Part shown: positions 1 through 6,204 of the stretch, in pieces
How the letters are laid out: every line of letters starts with the position of its first letter
Position numbering within the stretch: position 1 is the stretch's first letter
DNA from: DASVBE01 sp036375995
GTDB taxonomy: Bacteria > Actinomycetota > Actinomycetes > Streptosporangiales > Streptosporangiaceae
Direction of reading: 5' to 3'
Assembly (NCBI GenBank): GCA_036375995.1
Contig: DASVBE010000095.1
Location: 1 to 64,000, forward strand
DNA length: 64,000 nucleotides
Made by a program: the position numbers and the translations under genes
Notes under the pieces: generated by a model
Told to the model about the DNA's origin: nothing
The model's input: the letters and a program-made list of their open reading frames with translations, nothing else
The model's database searches: none

Positions 1-834
1 GCCAACCTGCCGGGCGCCATAGACCAGGCGACGGCGGCCGCGCTCCGCAGCGAGGGCATCCCCGTGCTGGAGGGAATGCGCACGGGCCTGCTCGCCCTGC
101 GCCACCTGCTGGACCACGCCGCGGCGCGGGACGCTGCACCCTGTGATCACGGCGGGTTTGCCACCGCCGGCGGGGCAAAATCCTCCGTGATCATGGAGGG
201 ACCCGGGCCCGTTGAGACCACCACCGCGCTCGGGCTGCTGCAGGAGTACGGGATCGCCGTGGCCCGGGTCCTTCCCGCCGCCAGCGAGGCCGAGGTCCTG
301 GCCGCGGCGGCCGGGATCGGCTACCCGGTGGTCCTGAAGACCGGCGAGCCGGCCATCGCGCACAAGACCGAGGCCCGCGGCGTTGTCCTCGGCCTGGCCA
401 CCCCCGGGGCGCTGGCCGCCGCCTACCGCGACCTGGCCGCCCGGCTCGGCCCGCGCGCGCTGATCTTCGAGACCGTGCCGCCCGGCCCCGAGCTGTCCCT
501 GGGCCTGGCCCGCGACCCCAGCCTCGGCCCGCTGATCGTCGTCGCGGCCGGCGGGACCCTCGTCGAGCTGCTCGACGACAAGGCCGTCGCCCTGCCCCCG
601 GTGAGCGAGGCCCAGGCCGCCAGGATGCTGGGCACGCTGCGCGCGTCCCGCCTCCTGGACGGCGTGCGGGGCGCCCCCCCGGCCAGCCGGGACGCGGTGG
701 TCCGTGCCATCACCGCCCTGTCGGCGCTGGCCGCTGACCTCGGCGACCGCCTCGAAGCGCTGGACATCAACCCGCTCATCTGCGGCCCGGACTCCGCCGT
801 GGCCGTCGACGCCCTGCTGATCCCCCGCAGCTAG
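1..834 (+). CDS. ADP-forming acyl-CoA synthetase, C-terminal ATP-grasp part (5' truncated)
   Basis: The reading frame is open from the first base of the window, so the beginning of the gene lies outside; 277 residues are visible. The visible part ends a CoA-ligase domain and then carries an ATP-grasp domain of the acetate/acyl-CoA synthetase (ADP-forming) family, with the motifs KTEARGV and, near the end, ALDINPL. Enzymes of this family convert acyl-CoA, ADP and phosphate to acid, CoA and ATP, or the reverse, in the cytoplasm; the substrate cannot be read from this fragment. A linker of about 30 residues (from about residue 38) separates the two domains, consistent with a fused single-chain enzyme. 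The stop codon lies inside a short tandem duplication. The next gene downstream is convergent. Confidence 0.8.
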   Translation, partial: ANLPGAIDQATAAALRSEGIPVLEGMRTGLLALRHLLDHAAARDAAPCDHGGFATAGGAKSSVIMEGPGPVETTTALGLLQEYGIAVARVLPAASEAEVLAAAAGIGYPVVLKTGEPAIAHKTEARGVVLGLATPGALAAAYRDLAARLGPRALIFETVPPGPELSLGLARDPSLGPLIVVAAGGTLVELLDDKAVALPPVSEAQAARMLGTLRASRLLDGVRGAPPASRDAVVRAITALSALAADLGDRLEALDINPLICGPDSAVAVDALLIPRS

Positions 835-881
835 CCCTGGTCCGGCCCAGCTAGCTCTGGTCCGGCACAGCTAGCTGGGCC
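828..881. repeat. 20 bp tandem repeat, about 2.7 copies, covering a stop codon
   Basis: The unit CAGCTAGCYCTGGTCCGGCM (20 bp) starts at 828 and at 848, and a third partial copy starts at 868. The TAG stop of the upstream acyl-CoA synthetase (832-834) falls in the first copy. It looks like a local slippage duplication of the gene end; no function is evident. Confidence 0.8.
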
Positions 882-1340
882 ATCACCCGGGGCGCGGGCG
901 GAATCTGAAAAGTTCCGGTGGATTGGCTGTATTAACGGCATCCGCCCCGGCTCTGCCCTGGTGTCGGACAAAGACGGATCAACCTGCCGGTTCTTCGGGG
1001 GCCCGGCAGGAAGGTCCACCGGCCTGCGCGCGGCCCGGGGAGGCGGGACTCGGGGTGACCCGCCGCCGCGCGACAGGTGGGCGGGGGGACCGCGCCCGGT
1101 CGGCACGCGCTCGCACTCAGGGGCGTGCAAGATGTGGCCGGCCGGGCGCGGTTGGCCCACAACTCCCGAAGATGCAGTAACACTGCAACCAGCCGTTGCA
1201 GTGTTACTGCATTCACGCTTATCGATGCAGTGATACTGCAAAGCCAGACCCGGCCGCAGACAGCCAGGCGGGTGCAGTATCACTGCATTCACGCATGTCG
1301 ATGCAGTATGACTGCAGGCTTGCAGTATGACTGCAGCCGG
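835..1340. other. 506 bp non-coding gap between convergent genes
   Basis: No reading frame here resembles a protein. The gap holds the tail of a 20 bp tandem repeat at its left end, about 290 bp of unremarkable GC-rich sequence, and an array of six 15 bp palindromes at 1173-1335. Both flanking genes point into the gap, so the array is not upstream of either of them. Confidence 0.7.
1172..1335. promoter_or_regulatory. Array of six palindromes TGCAGT-N3-ACTGCA
   Basis: Perfect 6 bp arms with a 3 bp spacer occur at 1173-1187, 1197-1211, 1226-1240, 1273-1287, 1302-1316 and 1321-1335; centre-to-centre distances are 24, 29, 47, 29 and 19 bp. Spacers are AAC, GTT, GAT, ATC, ATG and ATG. Copies 1 and 2 are inverted relative to each other and together give a hairpin with 18 bp arms (1172-1189 with 1195-1212) and a 5 base loop. 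Copies 2-3 and 4-5 form a duplicated unit of 44 bp whose linker begins ATTCACGC in both. The form suggests operators for a dimeric DNA-binding protein, or tandem RNA hairpins. The cognate protein is not known. Confidence 0.75.
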
Positions 1341-1682
1341 CTAGAAGATCACGTAGACCTTGCGGATCTTCTCGTGGATCTGCCAGGTGCCGGCCCAGCC
1401 GCGCGGGAAGACCGCGGTCTGGCCCGGGCCGATGTCCAGGGCGTCGCCGCCGTCCGGGGTGACCGTCATGCGGCCCGCGACGATGTGCACGAACTCGTGG
1501 GTTTCCAGCTTCCAGTAGGACGGGCCGGGATCGCACTCCCACACCCCGATCTCCTGGTCGCCGTCCTGCCACAGGGTCAGCCCGGCGGTCTGCATCGGCT
1601 CGCCGGTGGCTTCCTCCAGCGGCCCCCAGTCCTCGAGCTCGGCGTCGGTGGCCGAGGCGAGGAACGGCGTGACATCGGTCAT
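1341..1682 (-). CDS. Cupin-domain protein (DUF861/EutQ-like)
   Basis: This 113-residue protein is a single small beta-barrel cupin of the Cupin_3 type. The sequence around THEFVHIVAGRMTV matches cupin motif 1 and GPGQTAVFPRGWAGTW matches motif 2; of the usual metal ligands His and Glu are visible in the first motif, but the final His of motif 2 is not obvious, so metal binding is uncertain. It starts 34 bp after the FAD oxidoreductase gene on the same strand and is probably co-transcribed with it. Small cupins of this kind often accompany amine or ureide catabolic oxidoreductases, and a role in the same pathway is inferred. The stop codon lies 5 bp from the last copy of the palindrome array. 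Confidence 0.75.
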   Translation of the reverse strand: MTDVTPFLASATDAELEDWGPLEEATGEPMQTAGLTLWQDGDQEIGVWECDPGPSYWKLETHEFVHIVAGRMTVTPDGGDALDIGPGQTAVFPRGWAGTWQIHEKIRKVYVIF

Positions 1683-1716
1683 CGGCGGGTCCTTCCGGTG
1701 CGGTGGACGGGGTGAG

Positions 1717-2979
1717 CTAGGCCGTGCTGGCCGGGGCGGACTCGGGGAACGGCAGCGCGATCGGGTCGGTGGCCAGGCGGCTGCGGCCCGCCTCGTCGAA
1801 CCGGTCCAGGCCCAGGTCGGTCACGTCCACCACATCCGACCGGCCGGTGAGCGCCACATCCGCGGCGGCCTTGGCCACGGCTGGCCCCCACATCATCCCG
1901 TGGCCGCCGGCACTCACCACGAAAGCCCCGGATACCTTCCGCTCCCCGAGGCTGACGGGGCCGATGATCGGCAGATGATCGGGCGTGTAGTCGATGGTGG
2001 CCGCCCAGACCCGGCGCAGCCCGAGCCCGGCGGTGACCGGGACCAGCTCCACCAGCCGCCGGCGCATCAGCGCCAGGTAGTACTCGTCGATGCAGGTCGC
2101 GGGGCCCGGCGGCTCGGCCGGGTTGCTCATGCCGAAGAGCATGCCGCCTTCCTCGGGGCGCCAGTACAGCCCGGCGTGCAGGTCGAAGACCATCGGCAGC
2201 CGTGACGGGGCCAGGTCCGGGTGCGGCTCGGTGACCGCGACCTGGTGCCGCACCCCGCCGGCCGGGACCGGCACGCCGGCCAGCTTCCCGACCTCGGCCA
2301 GCTCGGGGCCGCCGGTCAGCACCACGATCGGCGCGGCGATCGGCCCCGCGCTGGTCTGCACGCCGGTGACCGTCTCGCCCTCGGTGGCCAGGCCGGTGAA
2401 CGTGACCCGCTCGCGGACCTGCACGCCGCTGGTGGCCAGCGCCACCGCGTAGGCGGTTACGTTGCGCGGCGGGGTCAGGTAGCCGTCGTCCGGGCAGTAC
2501 GTGCCCCCTACGGTCAGCCCCGGGGTCATCGCCGGGTTCAGCGCGTCGAGCTCGCCCGGCTCCACCCAGCGGACGTCCAGGCCCAGCTCGCGCTGCATGG
2601 CCAGCCGCTCGCGGGCGGCCGGGACGTCCGCCTCGGAGAAGCACGGGATCGTATAGCCCTGCGGGGTGAAGCCGGAATCGATCCCGAGCTCGGCCGACTG
2701 GCGCAGGTAGAACTGCCGCGACCACTCACCCAGCAGCACGGCCCACTTCGTGCCGCCCTGGGTGCGCACGATGCCCGCGGCGCGGCTGCTCGCGCCCTGG
2801 CCGAGGGTCCGCTTCTCCAGCAGGATGACCCGGCCCAGGCCGGCCTGGCGCAGGAAGTACGCGCACCACGCGCCGATCGTGCCGCCACCCACCACCACGG
2901 CATCCGCGGTGTCGCTATGGCCCGGCTGGGCGGCGGTCCTGGTCCGGTTGCCGGCGGCCTCGTGGCCGGCTGAGGGCAT
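1717..2979 (-). CDS. FAD-dependent oxidoreductase (DAO family)
   Basis: This 420-residue cytoplasmic flavoenzyme has an N-terminal Rossmann dinucleotide-binding motif (VVGGGTIGAWCAYFL) and the overall pattern of the D-amino-acid oxidase/sarcosine oxidase/glycine oxidase family, which oxidises secondary or primary amines to imines. The C-terminal GGHGMMWGPA segment is the usual second FAD contact. Substrate specificity cannot be read from the sequence. An ATG at 2979 is preferred; an in-frame GTG lies two codons upstream (2985), and neither has a strong Shine-Dalgarno. It is the first gene of a two-gene unit with the cupin protein. It is divergent from an acyl-CoA dehydrogenase, with a TetR-type palindrome between them that may control both. 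Confidence 0.8.
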   Translation of the reverse strand: MPSAGHEAAGNRTRTAAQPGHSDTADAVVVGGGTIGAWCAYFLRQAGLGRVILLEKRTLGQGASSRAAGIVRTQGGTKWAVLLGEWSRQFYLRQSAELGIDSGFTPQGYTIPCFSEADVPAARERLAMQRELGLDVRWVEPGELDALNPAMTPGLTVGGTYCPDDGYLTPPRNVTAYAVALATSGVQVRERVTFTGLATEGETVTGVQTSAGPIAAPIVVLTGGPELAEVGKLAGVPVPAGGVRHQVAVTEPHPDLAPSRLPMVFDLHAGLYWRPEEGGMLFGMSNPAEPPGPATCIDEYYLALMRRRLVELVPVTAGLGLRRVWAATIDYTPDHLPIIGPVSLGERKVSGAFVVSAGGHGMMWGPAVAKAAADVALTGRSDVVDVTDLGLDRFDEAGRSRLATDPIALPFPESAPASTA

Positions 2980-3003
2980 TGGCACAGCCCTGATTCTTGC
3001 CTA

Positions 3004-3019
3004 GACTGAACGTTCAGTC
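3004..3019. promoter_or_regulatory. Perfect 16 bp palindrome, TetR-type operator
   Basis: GACTGAACGTTCAGTC is a perfect palindrome in the 75 bp gap between the divergent FAD oxidoreductase and acyl-CoA dehydrogenase genes, 36 bp before the latter's start codon. Its core resembles operators of TetR-family repressors of fatty-acid and acyl-CoA metabolism. No TetR gene is adjacent; the only one in the window is at 43931. Confidence 0.65.
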
Positions 3020-3054
3020 AAGGCTGGTGGCAAGCGGCCAGGAACAGGAGCGCC

Positions 3055-4221
3055 ATGTACGGGCTGACCGATGCTGACCTGCGGATCCAGGCGACCGCCC
3101 GGTCGTTCGCGGACGAGCTGATCCCGTTCGAGGAGCAGGCCGAGGCGGCCAACGGCGAGCTGCCGGAGGATGTCACCGCCGGGCACCAGAAGCGGGCCAT
3201 CGAGCTCGGCCTGCACGCCGCGAACATGCCCGCCGAGCTGGGCGGCGGCGGGCTGACCGCGGTCCAGCAGGTGCTGGTCCAGGAGCAGGCCGGGCGGGTG
3301 ACCAACGCGCTGGCCTGGGTGGTGGGCACGCCGCCGTCCTGGCTGCCCGCGGTGGCCACGCCGGACCAGATCGAGCGGTACGTCCGGCCCACGATCCGTG
3401 GCGAGGCCGTCGAGTGCTACGCGATCACCGAGGAGGGTGCGGGCTCGGACGTGGACGCGATCGAGGCGACCGCCCGCCGGGACGGCGACAGCTACCTGCT
3501 CAACGGCGAGAAGTGGCACGTGACCTCGTTCAACACCGCCACATTCGCGTTCTTCCAGGCCAAGCTCACCGGCGGCGAGCACGCCGGGGAGCACGCGATG
3601 TTCCTGGTCGACCTGCCCAGCCCTGGGGTGAGCGTGCTGCGCACCCCCGGGTACACGCACACGATCAGCCATCACCACCCGATCGTGGCCTTCCGCGACG
3701 TGCGGGTGCCGGCCGCGAACCTGGTCGGCGCCGAGGGCGACGGGATGACGTTCGCCTACGAGTGGTTCCGGTTCGAGCGGCTGATGGTCGCGGCCCGCTG
3801 CCTGGGGGCGGCGGACCGGCTGGTCAACGAGGCGTCGGCGTTCGCCAGCCAGCGCCGGGTGCAGGGCGTCCCGATCAGCTCGCTGGGCATGATCCAGGCC
3901 ATGCTGGCGGACAGCCTGACCGAGCTGTTCGCCGCCCGGGCACTGGTCTACGAGACGGCCCGGGGCATCGACGACGGGGCAGACGTCAAGGTCCAGCACG
4001 CCCAGTGCTCGATGGCCAAGCTGTACGCCTCGGAGATGGCCGGCCGGGTGGCCGACCGGGCGGTCCAGATCTTCGGCGGCCGCGGCTACATGCGGGAGAA
4101 CGTGGCCGAGCGGTTCTACCGCGAGCTGCGGGTGGAGCGGATCTGGGAGGGCACCAGCGAGGTGCAGAAGGTGATCATCGCCGACCAGCTGGCCAAGCGC
4201 GGCGCCAGCACGCTTGTCTAG
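3055..4221 (+). CDS. Acyl-CoA dehydrogenase
   Basis: The 388-residue product has the full length of the family. It oxidises an acyl-CoA thioester to the enoyl-CoA using FAD and passes electrons to electron-transfer flavoprotein. Visible signatures are YAITEEGAGSDVDAI in the middle beta domain, and near the C-terminus QIFGGRGYMRE followed by RVERIWEGTSEVQ, where an acidic catalytic residue usually lies (Glu of WEGTSE in many members). The ATG at 3055 follows an AGGAG box by 7 bases. A TetR-type palindrome lies just upstream, so repression relieved by an acyl-CoA ligand is a reasonable inference. The exact substrate chain is unknown. Confidence 0.9.
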   Translation: MYGLTDADLRIQATARSFADELIPFEEQAEAANGELPEDVTAGHQKRAIELGLHAANMPAELGGGGLTAVQQVLVQEQAGRVTNALAWVVGTPPSWLPAVATPDQIERYVRPTIRGEAVECYAITEEGAGSDVDAIEATARRDGDSYLLNGEKWHVTSFNTATFAFFQAKLTGGEHAGEHAMFLVDLPSPGVSVLRTPGYTHTISHHHPIVAFRDVRVPAANLVGAEGDGMTFAYEWFRFERLMVAARCLGAADRLVNEASAFASQRRVQGVPISSLGMIQAMLADSLTELFAARALVYETARGIDDGADVKVQHAQCSMAKLYASEMAGRVADRAVQIFGGRGYMRENVAERFYRELRVERIWEGTSEVQKVIIADQLAKRGASTLV

Positions 4222-4239
4222 CCAGGGCGCTGTGAATCA

Positions 4240-4289
4240 ACGTCCCTTGATCAACGAACGTTAATTAATGAACGTTGATCAAGGGACGT
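4240..4289. terminator. Long hairpin between convergent genes
   Basis: Perfect 17 bp arms at 4240-4256 and 4273-4289 flank a 16 bp loop that contains TTAATTAA. It lies between the ends of the acyl-CoA dehydrogenase and glutathione peroxidase genes and would fold on either strand, fitting a bidirectional terminator. The unusually AT-rich loop stands out from the GC-rich surroundings. Confidence 0.6.
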
Positions 4290-4318
4290 CGAGCAGCCCG
4301 TGGGCGGCGGCGCGGCGG

Positions 4319-4801
4319 TCAGCCGAGCGCGGCCTCGATGGCCTCGACGACCTCGGCGGACTCCGGGTCGGTCATCGGGCGGATCCGGCGGACCGGCTTG
4401 CCCCCGGCGACCAGGAACTTCTCGAAGTTCCACTGGACGTCGCCGGCCTGGCCCTCGCCGTCTGCCAGCTGGGTCAGCTCCTGGTAGACCGCGTCCCGGC
4501 CGGGCCCGTTGACCTCGGTCTTGGCCATCATCGGGAACGTCACCCCGTAGTTCGCCGAGCAGAACTCGGCGATCTCCTCGGCTGAGCCCGGCTCCTGGCC
4601 GCCGAACTGGTTGCACGGGAAGCCGACCACCGCGAAGCCGCGGTCCGCGAACCGCTCGTGCAGCCGCTCCAGGCCCTCGTACTGCGGGGTGAGCCCGCAC
4701 TCCGAGGCCACGTTGACGATAAGCAGCACATCGGCGCCAAGCTGGCCGAGCGTAGTGGGCTGGCCGGCCAGGGTTGTCAGGGGGGTGTCGAGCAGCGGCA
4801 C
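4319..4801 (-). CDS. Glutathione peroxidase-family thiol peroxidase
   Basis: With the GTG at 4801 as start the product is 160 residues, typical for bacterial members. This start has a GAAGGG box about 9 bases upstream; the longer frame from 4852 lacks one and adds a non-conserved tail. Cys35 in NVASECGLTPQY takes the place of the selenocysteine of animal enzymes. The other conserved segments are FPCNQFGGQEPG and WNFEKFLV, with the tetrad residues Gln, Trp and Asn present. In bacteria such enzymes reduce hydroperoxides in the cytoplasm, usually with thioredoxin as reductant. It stands alone, convergent with the acyl-CoA dehydrogenase. Confidence 0.9.
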   Translation of the reverse strand: MPLLDTPLTTLAGQPTTLGQLGADVLLIVNVASECGLTPQYEGLERLHERFADRGFAVVGFPCNQFGGQEPGSAEEIAEFCSANYGVTFPMMAKTEVNGPGRDAVYQELTQLADGEGQAGDVQWNFEKFLVAGGKPVRRIRPMTDPESAEVVEAIEAALG

Positions 4802-4892
4802 GTCGGGGACCCTTCGGTTGGGGGATGCGTCATTGCATGATGTGGCCCCCATGTGAACGCCGCTATCCCCCGGTCTCTTCCAGGGTGACCGA

Positions 4893-6095
4893 TTAGTCCG
4901 CGGCCGGGGCCGGCGCCGGGGCGGGCACGTCCCAGACCCGCTCGCCCTGGTAGCCGCGGGCCACCATCGTGACGAACTGGTAGACCGCGTCCTCCTCGCG
5001 GGACAGCGGGCCCGGCTGGGCGTGCCCGGAGGACAGGCCGCGCTGCACGGACTCGCATGCCGACCAGTCCTGCCGGTTGGTCAGGTCCCAGAACTCGACC
5101 GCGTAGCCCGGGTCGAACCCCGGCTTCTCCAGCGCCTCGGGCGCGAAGGCCCAGGTGCACTCGATCTTGGTCCGGCCGGCCGCCAGCGGGACCAGCCGGT
5201 GCGTCATCACGTAGTCCGGGTGCAGGCTGAGCAGCACGTTCGGGAACACGTTGACGTAGATGACCGTGCGCAGGCCGTGGGAGTCCAGGCCGCGCAGCGG
5301 CACGCCCAGGCTGGTGCCGTCCATGGACATCGTGGCCATGCCCTCGCGAAGCTCCATCCAGCCGCCGATCCAGCTGGCCGCAGCGTCGTAGTTTTCTCCG
5401 CTCTTCGGCGGGCTAACCGCACATAGCTCCGGGTGGATCACCGGGCAGAGGTAGCACTCGTGGTAGTTCTCTGAAAGAATCTTCCAATTGGCTGTGGAGT
5501 CGTAGTCGTGCCGGCCGGCTATAACCAGCCTTTCCGGCTCATACGGCGCGATCAGCTCGTCAAGGGACCGCAGGGAGTCGTTCAGCGACCCAGCGGTCCC
5601 TGAGCCGTCCACGAAGACCAGCCCGTGCCATTCGGCTACGGGTAGCTCGACAAGCCCCCAGCTTGACTGGTCGAATCCCGCCCGGCCCTTGAAGCCGGAC
5701 GCGAAGCGCAACCCGCCCGACAGCGAGTAGGTCCACGAGTGGTACGGACAGATGATCGTGTTGCGCTGTTCCGTGCTGCCACACGGCAGCAGCTCGTGAC
5801 CGCGGTGCCGGCAGAAGTTGGCGAATGCCCGCAGTACCCCGTCCTCGTCCCGGACCAGCAGTACGCTGCCCTGGCCGATGTGCTCGGCTCGCTGGTCGCC
5901 GGGTTTGGCGACCTGCGAGCTGTGGGCCACGCACAGCCAGCCGCCACCGAAGAAGTAGCGCTGCTCCCAGTCGAAGACCGCCGGGTCCGTGTAGGCACCG
6001 GGAGGCAGCATCCGGCTCTGGCCGAACGGCATCAGGGCCTGGGCCAGGCCCGCCTGGTCGATTGGCGCACGGGGGTAACGTGGCTGACTGATCAT
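4893..6095 (-). CDS. Rieske-type aromatic ring-hydroxylating oxygenase, alpha subunit
   Basis: The 400-residue protein has an N-terminal Rieske [2Fe-2S] domain with Cys95-x-His97 and Cys116-x2-His119. A C-terminal catalytic domain follows, in which NYHECYLCPVIHPEL supplies the two histidines of the mononuclear iron site and a later Asp (in DLTNRQDWSACE) the third ligand. The family adds oxygen to aromatic rings or, in choline monooxygenase-like members, to amines. No beta subunit, ferredoxin or reductase gene is adjacent, so electron partners must be encoded elsewhere. ATG 6095 was chosen because homology starts soon after it; the open frame continues upstream but overlaps the divergent gene. 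There is no clear Shine-Dalgarno, and TTGACT lies directly before the start. Confidence 0.85.
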   Translation of the reverse strand: MISQPRYPRAPIDQAGLAQALMPFGQSRMLPPGAYTDPAVFDWEQRYFFGGGWLCVAHSSQVAKPGDQRAEHIGQGSVLLVRDEDGVLRAFANFCRHRGHELLPCGSTEQRNTIICPYHSWTYSLSGGLRFASGFKGRAGFDQSSWGLVELPVAEWHGLVFVDGSGTAGSLNDSLRSLDELIAPYEPERLVIAGRHDYDSTANWKILSENYHECYLCPVIHPELCAVSPPKSGENYDAAASWIGGWMELREGMATMSMDGTSLGVPLRGLDSHGLRTVIYVNVFPNVLLSLHPDYVMTHRLVPLAAGRTKIECTWAFAPEALEKPGFDPGYAVEFWDLTNRQDWSACESVQRGLSSGHAQPGPLSREEDAVYQFVTMVARGYQGERVWDVPAPAPAPAAD

Positions 6096-6204
6096 ACAGT
6101 CAAGAGTAAGCAGGGCCCCGGCCGCTGTCCAGGGTCCGCGGGGCTGATCAGCACGTCCTACGCCGCCTCCCGGCATCGCATCATCACCTGCGAGGAGCAG
6201 TAAC

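Noticed and set aside
831..1292. A 153-codon minus-strand frame across the palindrome array
   Set aside because: No family resemblance and no ribosome site; the translated palindromes give meaningless repeated strings.
4802..4852. Longer start (ATG 4852) for glutathione peroxidase
   Set aside because: No Shine-Dalgarno and non-conserved extra residues; GTG 4801 has GAAGGG upstream and gives the family length.
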